NCBI GenBank assembly: GCA_037693485.1
Contig: CM075344.1
Coordinates: 93,097,001-93,161,000, forward strand
DNA from: Kitagawia praeruptora
Lineage: Eukaryota > Streptophyta > Magnoliopsida > Apiales > Apiaceae
Reading direction: 5' to 3'
DNA length: 64,000 bases
The notes under the pieces are model-generated. The model had not been told where the DNA came from. It did not search any database and saw only the letters and a program-made list of their open reading frames with translations. Within the stretch, counting starts at the first letter, position 1; each line of letters opens with the position of its first letter. Below are positions 11,770-23,433 of the stretch, one piece after another. Both the position numbers and the translations under genes were made by a program.

Positions 11770-13227
11770 TGATAGTGTTAGTGCCCTAGAGACAGCGTAG
11801 TTGTGCTTCTAAGAAAGACTATTTTGTTATTTAAAGATTATGTTCTATTGATCATTCTACATTAATTTATTATGTCTTAATTTTCTACGATATAAATGTT
11901 AGAGTAATAAATGTCCTTGGAATATAGAACATGTATTCTATATCTTTAAGTATGTGACATAAAAATGAGATTATATGAATAGTGTTTATATTCGAAAATA
12001 TTCCTAATCGAGCATTATTAATATGGGACAATTATAATGCATAAAGATTAGTATGTTTGTTGACGGATGACCACATCTCATTGGTCATAGGTATAGTGAT
12101 ACTAAAGTCAAGAACATAGGTGCATGTAATTTTATACATGGCACTGGATTAACCCACGGTGAGATTCTACATGTTGATAATGTCATTAGAAAGACTCACA
12201 GTGATAATGGTGTAATGATCCATACACTTGAGATCATTATATTTCTATACGAGGATTAATATACTTTGACTACATTAAAAGTTACCTTTGACCGGGTGAT
12301 GATAAAAGTGTACATCGGGTAATGATAGATATAGGATTTAACCCTCCTATTATTAGGAGAGATATTATTGGCCTCTTGATTAAGTGAAACTATGAAAATA
12401 CATGGCCATGCTCAAATATTGATTTGTTTTAATAGTCTACTCATTGATCAAGGAAACCCGGATTAAACGTTGAAGAGGATGACTAATAACATGCCTCGAG
12501 TTTAATCTATAATATTTGGTTAAAGGGATTATATTACACGGAAACATTAATCACGAAAAGTTTAATTGGATCACCAATTATTATTATTATTACTTGGATA
12601 GCAATGATGTATTACTAGATGCCGCTCATTGTTTATAATTTTATTATTGGATAATAAAATTATTGCCAATGTAATAATAACCTAAAGGGTTACACAACAA
12701 GAACGTTTAAAAGGAGTTTTAATTTAAATTACAAATTTAAATTAAATTATTAAATTCAAAATTGGATATTTAATTAATTGAGCTGGTCTTAATTATAATT
12801 AAATAGAATTTGAATTTAATATTAAAACCAAATCAGAATGGGTTTGGAGAAGCCCAATTTGATTTAGGGTTTAGCCCAATCTCTTTTCCCTATAAATACA
12901 TTATGATGTATTGTTTAAGGATGGACTTTTGCAATTCGTTTTTAGAGAAAAACGTGTGAGAGGCTAGAGAGAGAGAGAGAGAGAGAGAGGCAGGTTCTTC
13001 GGCTAGTACCGGCTCCGGTGATCGTTGGACGATCAAGCGTTCGTGTGGACTACTTTGGCAAGTGATTGCTTTGGACCTCCATCTGTCATCAATTTGTAAA
13101 GCTTCTTTAAGGTAATCATCTAACTCCAAATTAAATATCATGTTTTTGCATGGATCCTGCGGTAGGGTTTCGATTTTTATTCTTTTTCGCGTTTAATTCC
13201 GCTGCGTTTGATTCTCGAAACCCTTCA
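11770..13227 (+). repeat. 3' LTR of the decayed copia relative
   Basis: This sequence aligns along its length with the LTR of element A, with the same order of blocks but many substitutions and gaps. It follows GTGGGAGAT and opens TGATAGTGTTAGTGCC. A TATAAATA box is at 12891-12898, followed by a GA dinucleotide run at about 12966-12990. It ends near AAACCCTTCA. No partner LTR is in the window. Confidence 0.8.
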
Positions 13228-14235
13228 TATTCGATCTGACATAAATAAGTGACGAGTCAAACTGACAAAACGTTTTCTCGTACCAATCACTAATTTGGAC
13301 AAGTAAAGTCAATGAAATGATGCTTCCTAGTCTAAGTTGTTTGTGATATATTTAAAGGCAAAGTCTATACGGCACAAATATCGAAATCTCCCGAATACTT
13401 ACTTTCCGGACCAAGAATAAATGTTTTATTCAAAACAGTGTTCATTTCAAATATTTTATTCTCAAAAATATTCGATTTACTTTTCAAATAATTATTTTCA
13501 AATTGCCTTGCTCAAAGACTTGTCGAAAGAACAAAAATAGATTTTATCCCGGAACCCTTAACAGTTTTCACTTAAATCGGTTAAAACTCTAAAATATTCA
13601 AAATAAATATTCCGAGGACTTCATAGTCATTATTATATGAGTAATATTATGTTTGAATATATTTCAAGTCAAAACTTTAGCCAAGATATCGACAAGTTAC
13701 GATAAAAGGCTTATGTATTTTATTCCGTCGCGTAAGGACATTTAATCAAAATATTTTTGAATAAAATACCTCCACATGTTATTTTGACTTGAAACTTTGT
13801 ATATGTCACTAGAATATTTAAAAAGAATTTTAGGATTTATTTCATGATTTATGCATGACTTTTTTTCGGGACTCCAAAAATCGATACGTAATTAATTTTT
13901 TGCTCGCTTAAAAGTCATAGATGGTCAACGAATTTCAAGGTGAACTTTTGAACATAATCCTCTGGGAATATTTCTAGGGGATTCCCCAAGTTTCATAATT
14001 TTTAAGTTATATTTCGATTTATTTTGTATTTATGGATTTATCGCTTCGTTTCGGGTTTTTCGGTTAAACCGAGCCAAATGAAGCTTCCTAGATATTTTCC
14101 ATATAATATTCCAGACATGTTGTCTGCTGGGAACTTCTAGGAAGGTTCCAAAAAGCTACTTTATGCTAATGATTAATTAATTAGTAGCTTGCCACTTGTC
14201 TTATAACCATTGGTCAATAAAACCCTAAATTTGCC

Positions 14236-14243
14236 TATAAATA
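14236..14243 (+). promoter_or_regulatory. TATA box in the solo LTR
   Basis: TATAAATA is followed at about 30 bp by a CT-rich stretch typical of a transcript start. It supports a plus orientation for the LTR. Confidence 0.45.
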
Positions 14244-15945
14244 CCAAGCTAAACCCATTCATTTCTCCAAGCCTTCTTGTGCAAATAAATGCTGCTCTTT
14301 TCTCTTCTAGAAACACAGAAATATTAAGTAGCCAAGAGCCTTCAAAAAGATTTGGATAACAAAGGGTTGCTCCTTCATCTTTTAACATCTTTTAAGCTTT
14401 GTTTTTGCTCCATTTCTTACTCATCTAACACACCACTCGGCCACTTCATTTTGGGCAGTCCTTATACACGTTTAAGGCAGTCCCTTTGTGCTCCATATTG
14501 TACATTTTAGTCACCATTTTATCCTCCTTGATTATTTCTTTCTTTGGTGCTCATTTGGCCTAGTTTTAGTGGTGTTTTGGTTCTTGTTTTTGCTCATCTT
14601 GGCACTCTCGGTACTCACTTTAAGGAAGCCGCTTGGTCATTTTCTTGCAGCATTATAAGTGTTGTTTCTCGAGCATTTGAGTCACCATTTTACTCATCTT
14701 GATTACATTTCTTTTGGTGCTCATTTCGGCTCATTTTGGAGTTGGTTTAGGCTTCAAAAACTAGCTCGTATTTCTTGTAGTTCTCTCATAATTTAAAGAG
14801 GAACTTGAGCCTTTGTAAGATCAAGAGTCATAAGCTAGTTAGTGGGTTTGTGCAAGGTATATATTCGGCTACTAAGTGTTTAAATCTTTTGAATTAATTC
14901 ATGTAGTGTGTGTAGACATTTTGTAAGCTATCAAGAGGAGGTTCCTTTAAGAACTTATTAAGCCCTCTTGAAGACCTTAGTAACCACTTGATCTATACTT
15001 GGTTATAAGGCAAAGAAGTTTCTTTTGATTAGTGCTTAACTTGCATAAACTAGTTTCTACCTTAAGTGGATTAAACTTAGTACATCTTACATCAAAAGAG
15101 AGCTTCTCTTAGTGTTGGTTATACAAGTCCCTTGCATCTTATTTGTATTATTTCTTTAAGGACTTAACCAAGGCTAACCGAACTTGTTTCTTAACCGAAA
15201 CAAAGTTCAAAACCATTCGGCCCTTGCTAGATTTTTATTCGGCCGAAGGTTTCATTTCATAAGTATATATTGTTGCATCCACGTTTAATTTATTGTCTTG
15301 CATTAGTTGTGTGATAAGTCCCTTGTGTGACTTCTCCTGGCTACTTACATGTTTATTTTTCTCGCACTAGTTTAACGCATAATAGCGGCCCTCGTTTTAT
15401 CCTATAGATAAGCGAGTTACATTTCCGTACGTGTGAGTTGTGTTACGTACTTGCGTGTTTAATTTAACGCGTAATAGCGTCCCTCGCTTCGACGAGCTTT
15501 ATATATTTACATTTGGCCATATTTCGGCCTAGGCTATATTAAAGCCGTTTACAAGTGCTAAACACTTGTATTCTTCGAGTTTAGTAGCTTGTTTAATATT
15601 TTACGGAATATTTATAACTCGATCTAACTCACTTTTATTTGTGTTGTAAAACACAAGTAAGTTGTATATTTAATTTTGTTTATATTCGGCTAAACTGAAT
15701 ATTTATAGAAATTAATATACTTGCCTTTTATTTATATTAACGCAGCTAATCTCGTTAATATTTATACTTGCTTTCTTGATCTAGTTTTCATACTAGTTCA
15801 TTTTTAATCATCAAATTAAAAGGGATTTAAGTCGTAGGACTTGTATTATATCCTTTGACATGAGGTGAAGTGAAGTGAGGTGATTCTTGCTCAAAGACCC
15901 AAGTCTTAGACACGCCGACGGGGAGTTGGGTGTCTTTGCACCGTG

Positions 15946-16195
15946 AGGAGGAGGAAAGACCCAAGATACAAGATCGTTATACGAAGTCTACGCAAAGGGT
16001 TTACTTACGTGGTTGTGAGGAGGTGACGGGGAGTTACGCTCCAAGATAAACTCGTAAGGGGTTTTCTTGCATAGCATTTGAGGAGGTGACGAGGAGTTAC
16101 GCTCCAAGATAATCTTGCAAGGGGTAGCTATAATATTTTGAAGAGGTAACAGGTAGTTAGGCTCTAAGATAAATATATAGTGGTTGTAAAGGCTA
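15946..16195 (+). repeat. Imperfect tandem repeat, unit about 60-63 bp
   Basis: Units beginning GAGGAGGTGAC start at 16017 and 16080, with a more diverged one at 16140 and a weaker one near 15946. Each contains a GTTACGCTCCAAGATAA-type core. The array lies in the last 550 bp of the solo LTR. Confidence 0.75.
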
Positions 16196-16482
16196 CTCCT
16201 ACTATAAGGAGTATTTTACTTATAGTGGAAGAAATCTCGAGTTCGGGAGGAGCTCGGGGACTGTTCAAATCTGTTAGGGGATTGCGGCATCGCGAACCAG
16301 GATAAATCGACCGTGTCTCATTTCTCTCTTTTATTTTCCCAATTTTATATTACTTGTTTATAAGTAATTAATTTTAAAAGAGTAAGAAAATTTAAAAATG
16401 CCAAGCTCTAATTATTAAAAGGTAATAAGCTATTCAACCCCCCTTCTAGCTTAATCACCCTCATTTGGGACCTATCAATAAG

Positions 16483-16626
16483 TATTTATGTGATCATTAT
16501 CGTATGAATACTTATCCAAAATTTATGAAATCTAATCTAATTATAAAATATTTGGTTCGAAAAATTGGCATGCAATATTACAAAATAACTATAAAAATAT
16601 TCGATAGTTCTAAATCCTATCGTTTA
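16483..16626. other. Short unassigned spacer
   Basis: These 144 bases between the solo LTR and the next LTR fragment are AT-rich. I see no gene or repeat in them. Confidence 0.5.
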
Positions 16627-19600
16627 TGTGACACCCCCAAATCCGGGGTCAGGGATTTGGTCGTCACGCGGAAATCCTTAATAACAAATGACCTGTTTAA
16701 CCACATTAAACCATCTGTAGTCATTAATAATTTGAGTTACAACATTTGAGACCCCAACCACCAAGCATCTTTTAGGTTATAGGGCTAGAAACAAGAATGA
16801 AATCCTTACTACTAGTATAACTTCGTTGAGAAGTACACCAGCAACTAGTACTATTTTGCACAAAGTAACATATATATTACACATCAAAATACATATATAT
16901 AACTTACTCCAGCTATAAACTTTCTAGATCATATCGTTTTCATAAGGGCACACTGCCCGCTTCATCTAAGCCATGAAGATAACCTCGTCCGGCTACCTTC
17001 CACTGAAAAGTTAATATTTGAAAACAAGCAAGTATGAGCGAAAGAATTGTTCAGCAAGTTATTACTAGAGTTTAACAAAATATCCCATCACGTGCATGGG
17101 TTTCCAACATTCAACTGATACTTAATATCCTTCTTGAAACATTTTTAACCACCAAAGTCTATAGGGAAAGTATAATGTTTGAAAATAACATCAACTGAAC
17201 AATATACCAATATAATATAAAATATGCCGTTACAAGGTAATTAAATAAATTATTACCATAAATAGCCACATCTTGTTTGCGCAGTAATACACCAACATAA
17301 ACTTGCTGGTTATTCAATATGAAATCACTTACTTATTGATAATATAATATCAGTTTCTCTTCCGACCATAAAAATAATTCCATAATTTCATACCATTTTT
17401 CCTTTTTCAGTATGTCAATCTGTAACCATTATCAATTCTTTCTTTAAATACTTTGGGGATATCTCCTGATACGTTAGGACGATGATCAGTCGCCTAATCG
17501 TACCTGCTCTCTGTTTACTACTAGTAGAAGGAATGATCCAACCTGGTCATCATCCCTGGAGGAAGGCTCTCTGCTACATCCCCCTTCGGCATCTATTAGG
17601 CCGTAATAAAATATTGAGTGATGGACTGTGCCGAACACAGCCTCTTACGCTTGCTGTTGCAATCCCCCTTTTTGTCAAATTTTATTCCATTTATAAAACA
17701 CCATTCCATATTTTCCATTTTCCGTTTCCATTTCCATTCACATATATCATTTCCATTTCACATTTCCATATTTCCATTATCATTTCCATTTCCATATCCG
17801 TATTATAACCATTTGAAAACAATTACACAGGTATATCATCAGTGTATCAATTCAAGATATACATTCATTTCACTATGAAATTCCTTAAACAACCTTTTAA
17901 CAATATTTAATCACCATTAGAACACTTAGAATACCTAAAGAAATACTATTCAATAATCCCTTTTTAAATGAATATTATAATTAATATTCATTGAATTAAA
18001 TAACCATTCAAATAACATTTATCAATATCATTCCAGATATTTTTAACCGAAAATGTCTCATTTATAACCATTGGAATATCTTTATTATTATTCCAGAACA
18101 AAGCGATTGTAAGAAAACATTTTAAAAATAAAATTCATCTAATTAATTAAATTTAATTAGACGAATAAGGTTTATTTAATCAGTAGATGCTTCAAGAGGT
18201 ATCTACTAATTAAATAAATACTAGTTTATTGGTGATGTTGCCATTAGGTTAATTATTGCGAAATTCTTTCTAAAAACTTTGTCCGGGTTTTCAAAAATAT
18301 ACATTACAAGATAACCCCTTCCAATTTTCCATTCACATATCAATACCTTTAAAGTACACCAACTAAAATACTTTACATGTAAATCCCTTTTATGAAAATC
18401 CCTTATATAACCAAATATTAATTAATAACGTCTGAAACAGTTTAGAACTCAAATATCCCCAATTTACACATAATTGTAATATTATAAAATAACTTTAGAT
18501 AACAATTGATACCATAATATCATAAAAATAACCATAAATAACAACTGATACCATTCCTTCTCATATCACTTTACTCCTTATAGTATATCACTCTCTCCAT
18601 ATCACATATATTTCCAGTCAAACCATTTCACTTAAAAGTAAACAATTTATCAAGATAAAGATAGAAGAAATCTTGCAAATATGGACTGAAGTCTTATTCC
18701 ACACATTTCATATATTTCAAAATATATACTCTGAACGATAGAGTATGTATAAATAAACTTGCCTCTGGTCCTTAGCACCAAACGGAACACCGCGAATAAA
18801 TCCTTGGCATTTCGCCCAAGCAGTTCCATGAACTTCACACGACGCTTCGATCCTTCCTTTTTGATACACGTTGCTCCACTTGATCACGCCCTAATGGTAC
18901 TGTAATTGTTACGAGTACGTGTCAGTCCAACCTCGTATCTCGAGTAGTCACAACGCAGAATTATCACTAAGTCACCTAAAGTCAAACTATAGGTGTCCTT
19001 CCCATAGTTGACTACTCAAATACCAATTAATGCGCATAACACATTTAATAAAAGAAAACAAAATGGAAAAGGTCCCCTTTGTAAAGTGGACATTTCCCGG
19101 TACTAAACACCTCACAACCATTTAAAAGACTCAAACCAACTTAATCTATAGATAATCCCCCAAACAGATACCTTATTCCTCGATAAAGACACATATTACA
19201 CAATCAATCCTCAAAACAACAATTAATCCGCCAATTAACACATAAATCCTCGAAAGAACAATATCATCCGACAATTCAAATATCACATCTCTTTTCTTTT
19301 ATAAATCTTGTATTTGTTTACAACGAACTACAGTTCATTTTTAAATCCACTTTAAAACCATAAATCATTTTTTTTTAAAAAAAATCATTAATTAATAATT
19401 AATAATTAATTAATAAAATTAACCAATTAATAATACAATTAATCGATTAATTAAACTAATTAAATTATTAATTAAATAATTAATTGATTAATACTTTTAA
19501 TCAAATAACAATTAAAACATTTATCTAAAACAATCATTCTAAAAATAGCATTTAAAACAGCTATTTCCCCAAAACATTTATAACCACTAACATTCTATTG

Positions 19601-19708
19601 TAAAAATTAAATTAACAAATAAACCTCAAAACGCACTTAATCCTCGATATAAATCCTTTAACACATATATACATAAACAATTAACACTCATAACATGCCT
19701 TTTATACC
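16627..19708 (-). repeat. Tekay/Del-type gypsy LTR fragment, minus strand
   Basis: Read on the minus strand, the sequence at 16627 ends with CCGGATTTGGGGGTGTCACA, the form expected at the 3' end of Tekay/Del chromovirus LTRs. The next 3 kb contain no gene, only AT-rich and pyrimidine-rich simple sequence such as CCATTT repeats near 17700-17800. The other end is not seen because element B is inserted at 19709. Assignment rests on the terminal motif alone. Confidence 0.5.
19371..19500. repeat. AT-rich low-complexity tract
   Basis: Nearly pure A/T sequence with repeated ATTAATTA words and many small palindromes. It lies in the gypsy LTR fragment just left of element B. Confidence 0.8.
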
Positions 19709-20595
19709 TGTTGATGAGTGGATTTCGTAACAACTTTTTTGAGGTTTTTGGTGAGTTATAAGGCTAACGATCAACTGTTCAATAGATGGTTTGGGTTGTG
19801 TTTGTGAGGGTTGAGCTGGGGTCGAGGGTGTCTCCAATAATCTCAGATGCCTTTAGAGAGAATTAGAGAGCTGAATTCGTCTTACCCTCAAGGTGCCTAT
19901 GTATCCTCTATATAGGAATCAAGCTCACGTAGTTCTAATGCAACACTGTCTCTGCTGGAATAGTTGTGCTCGATTACCTAGTTTGTGTAGGACTCAGGTT
20001 CCTTTAGAGCCTTTCACGAACTAGTTGTTGGAATATAGTAGAACTCGAGTTCGTACCCCATTATATTTCTCTCGTATATCAGAGATATTCTAGGATCATC
20101 TACGCCCTAGAATTATACTCCAATAATAATGCGTTTATCTGTTCTAGATAGCTTCTAGAATGTTCTGTCAGTCATGATTAGGAACCTGGTGCTCAGGAAC
20201 CTATATCTCAGGAGCCTGTTTCTCAGGAACCTCCTTATTTCGGGACATACTGCTCAGGAACCTCTTTCTAGGTACCTGTACCTGTACAAATAACAAACAT
20301 GTTAGGCTAGATAACTCATCTAATATCTTTGCATGTTCTTACCTCTTTTCGTGGTTGTAGCTATACTAATTCGAACTCTTCTACTAGGAGGAATCTGGTC
20401 CTTTGGTGATCCGCTCAGCTTCCAGACCTTTAGGAACCTCCTGGTATTCATGGTTTCTTGATCATTTCTCTATTTGATGCTCATTTCTTCATATCTAATT
20501 CTTCATGTCTTGGATTGGATCTATCTTCTTGCTCATATGGATTGAACCTATAAGGCTAGTGGGCCTAAATTCAGCCCATGATTTTGGGCACAACA
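19709..20595 (-). repeat. 3' LTR of element B
   Basis: The 887-bp LTR has ends TGTTGATG and CACAACA in plus orientation. It is followed by the C-run that is the purine tract on the minus strand. A CTATATAG box at 19908-19915 serves as TATA on the minus strand. The interval 20179-20285 is packed with AGGAACCT-like words. Over the first 257 bp about 10 differences to the right LTR are counted by eye. Confidence 0.85.
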
Positions 20596-20598
20596 AGT

Positions 20599-20613
20599 AC
20601 CCCCCCCCCCCGG
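20599..20613 (-). other. Polypurine tract of element B
   Basis: On the minus strand this is a run of G bases (C-run in plus orientation), three bases from the 3' LTR. It is the expected plus-strand primer. Confidence 0.75.
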
Positions 20614-21141
20614 TTCCTTGAAAGCATGTGAGGTGAAAGGAACCTATTTTGCTCTCTGGTTAGGAGCTTAATGCTAAACCTGTCTTCTCACAATACTTTG
20701 CTTTAATATCATATATCCAAGCCTACATGAGCTAACTCGGCGTAGGAAACAGAACATAAAAATATTTCCAGCTAGTATATCTTTGGTTAGCTTCCTGTCT
20801 GAATAAGGAACCTGTTTTCATATTATTTTTTTCAAACTGTAACTTCTTGAAATCAACTTGATACTTTCATGTGGCTTCCTGGGGAATCTGGCTGGTTGCT
20901 TAACATTTTCTCACATCTCTTCGAATTTTTATACTCTTCGAAATTAGGGAGAGGATAATGGTTAGCAGTAAATATCTTTGGCAGATAATTCAAAATTCAA
21001 ATTACCCTTATCACTTACCAAGGCTGCAGTTATGGTAGGAGTTCCCAAGGTTCACACGCCTCTCATGCATGTACCATTTCAATTACTGTTCCAATAGCTT
21101 GCTGCCACGTATGTATAGCTGTCTCCTATTTAACTCGACTA
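20614..21141. other. Untranslated stretch between 3' purine tract and antisense promoter
   Basis: No gene is visible. The stretch contains further GGAACCT words (20629, 20811) and would include upstream promoter sequence of the antisense gene. Confidence 0.5.
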
Positions 21142-21147
21142 TATAAA
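21142..21147 (+). promoter_or_regulatory. TATA box of the antisense gene in element B
   Basis: TATAAA is preceded by CTCGACTA and followed about 30 bp later by a CA/T-rich stretch fit for a transcript start. It points opposite to the element's own gag-pol. Confidence 0.6.
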
Positions 21148-21280
21148 CACATGAGCGACTTCATCTCCATTTTTACCTTTACCAAATATTTATCAAAAAC
21201 CCTTGGAGAGAGAAAAGAATAGAAGCCCGACGGTCATCTGCTGAATCCTGCCTCCTCATCACTGTTTTCTTCAATTCAAG

Positions 21281-21662
21281 GTACGATTCCGACCCATTTC
21301 TTTCTGCTCTTTCATAATCTCGAATGGATTTTTGACCTTTCGCTTACTCCAATCTTGCATACTGTCTTTTATCTGATAGTGTTTATATATGTCTATATCT
21401 AGGCTTCACAATCCATGTTCCACACACAATACCTTGTTTATAATATTTTAATCGTTGATTCATGGTCGCACCATCGTGATTTTCCTGTATTCTTTGATTG
21501 TTTGTTTGCCTTTTCATGCTTTTAATCTATCGATTTGTGGCTTTTCAAGGCTCCTTGTACTACCTCTTGTCTTGTAATTGCACCGTGTCTAAATACTTTT
21601 AAGAACCCTAGTCTTTCTCTTAGGCTCCTTCAAACCTAACCCTTCTTCGTCTGTCTTTGCAG
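21281..21662 (+). other. Probable 5'UTR intron of the antisense gene
   Basis: A GT donor follows TCAATTCAAG at 21281. A strong acceptor with pyrimidine tract and TTTGCAG ends at 21662, directly before the ATG. The interior is T-rich, as in plant introns. Prediction by eye. Confidence 0.6.
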
Positions 21663-23433
21663 ATGTCTTCCGAATCTACACACTCAGACCACCAATCTTC
21701 AATTCAACCTTTATCTTCTGTCCCAATCGGTGAGAGAACTAGGTCCAGGGTTGTAATACCCAATGTAAATGAACCTGAGAACATACTCCTTAAGCCCACA
21801 ATATCTCTATCATCTCAACCTCCCGTCCCTGCATTTGTTGATTTAGGAGATGATTGGCCTTCTGATGATGAGGAGGTATCAAAACCTAAGATTCATGACC
21901 TTAACATAGATGACGATCCTGAACCTGAGGTTGAGAGAGACCTGTACCGAATTAAGGCCACCCCTTATTGTGAGAAAACCGATTCTATTATAACCTTATC
22001 TAAACTTGAGAAATTGTATGAGGAATGCCCCCGTCCGACCTGTACCATTGTAATCCCGGAACCTGGTGAGAGGGCTCACATGTTTGATATAAAAACCCCA
22101 GAGCTAGGTATTCCAAAAGCTGTGATCTCTGTTGCCTTTTTTTAAGTTAGTGTATACATACCTCTTCACCCATTTCTCCAAGAAGTTTTAGATTTTTATG
22201 AACTTGCTCCCCTTCAACTGACTCCCAATTCATATAGACTTGCCATCTGCACGTATATCCTCTATGCTAGCAAATTCACCACTCCCTTGACTGCAAAAGA
22301 GCTTGGTTTTTTCTTCAAGTTGAAAGACACTGGCAGAAGTTCTGGATGTTTTTATTTGTCTGCATGGCCTTGTCACCAGGGCCAGTGTATAAAAAATGTG
22401 AAACAGAACTTCGAACAGTGGCCAGAACAGTTTCTGTATTGCTATAATTGTCCCGAAGTTAGACATGAATTCAACCATCAACCTATGATTCCGAAACAAA
22501 CCCCTCTGTCTGGAAATCGCCTTCTTAGGGCTCAGGAGATTTTGAAGTTGTCCTCTTCTATAAGAGACTGTTTAATTTTGATGACTCCCCAAAACCTGTC
22601 CTCTTTAGGATTTATTCCTTCGGAATCTGGTATAACTACATTATTTCTCTTGTACTTATCCTCTTACTTTTGTCTTTGTCTTCATAACTGCTTCTGTTGT
22701 TGTTTTTTATATATAACCTTTTAACTGTGACTTGTTGACTTATGCAGATATGGCTCCCAAAGTTCCCTCTTTCATAAAACGATCCAAAAATGTAGATGAG
22801 GTCTTTAAGACCGAGAATAAGAACTCTGAAGCTCCTGTAGCTGCTACTCCCATCAATCAAGTTTCTACTCCTGCTTCTGTCCAAATTCTGCCTTCCATCT
22901 CATCTAAGCGAAAGCTTGCTCAGACTACCCTGGATCTATCTGGGAGCTCTCAGACTAGGTCCATGAAGAAAGGCAAAGCTGTAAAGGTCGAACCAACTAC
23001 TTTCCAGAATCATTTCAAAGACATGATCGACACCCATGTGTCACCTGAGGTCATTGCTGGTTGGTCAAAGATGGACTCCACTGAAACTGTCCATGCCATG
23101 AGGTTTTCTTCAGCTCAAAACACATTTTTTACTCTCCGATTTTGTGATGAGATTGCCGAGAAAACTCAGTATGATCTTCGACTGCAAGGAGAGGTGTCTA
23201 AGCTCAAGGAAGAGTTATCTACTCAAGAGGAGAAATTGAACCTCACCGCTGCTGCTGTTAGAAGGGCTAAAGCCGTCGAAACCTCTCTGAAGAATAATAA
23301 AGCTGAGCTTCAAGACCAAGTTAAAACCCTGAAGGACGTGAAGTTGTCGATGCTGGAGAAAATCAATGAACTGGAAGCTCAGGTTGATGCTCTCAATGCC
23401 GTTGCTAAGGTTGTTGAGTCTTCTATGCTTATA
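21663..23433 (+). pseudogene. Antisense ORF of element B, 5' part (gypsy-type plant transposon domain)
   Basis: The reading frame begins MSSESTHSD at 21663, right after a splice acceptor. Exon 1 runs to 22629 and exon 2 from 22748; the intron between them keeps the frame. Exon 1 has one in-frame TAA at 22143-22145, and the frame then resumes unchanged with LHPFLQEVLDFYELAP and LTAKELGFFFKLKDTG. These segments resemble the putative gypsy-type transposon/transposase domain found in antisense ORFs of Tat elements and in related plant proteins. Exon 2 is basic at first, then a long coiled coil (about 23170-23430). The gene is cut at 23433 by element C and resumes at 54895. Its role in the element is not established. 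Confidence 0.75.
22630..22747 (+). other. Coding intron of the antisense gene
   Basis: GTATAAC at 22630 and TTATGCAG ending at 22747 give a 118-bp T-rich intron. A branch-like TTGAC lies just upstream of the acceptor. Splicing joins a single G to AT and restores one frame between the two ORF parts. Confidence 0.65.

Larger units (their letters stand above)
13250..16477 (+). mobile_element. Solo LTR, 3.2 kb, with 5-bp target duplication
   Basis: The unit starts TGACGAGTC and ends GGACCTATCA, so it has TG...CA ends. It is flanked on both sides by ATAAG (13245-13249 and 16478-16482). No primer site follows and no coding domain occurs inside, which is the signature of a solo LTR left by recombination between two LTRs. 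A TATAAATA box is at 14236-14243. The C-run plus TTCTAGC motif near 16436 resembles the ends of several plant copia LTRs. Imperfect internal repeats occur near 14500/14685 and 15370/15462. A non-autonomous element without genes is the alternative. Confidence 0.7.

Noticed and set aside
15946..16195. CRISPR-like repeats
   Set aside because: The units adjoin without unique spacers of even length, and the setting is a plant LTR.
17690..17810. CCATTT-rich stretch as a regulatory or satellite array
   Set aside because: The units are irregular and too few. It is simple pyrimidine-rich sequence within an LTR fragment.
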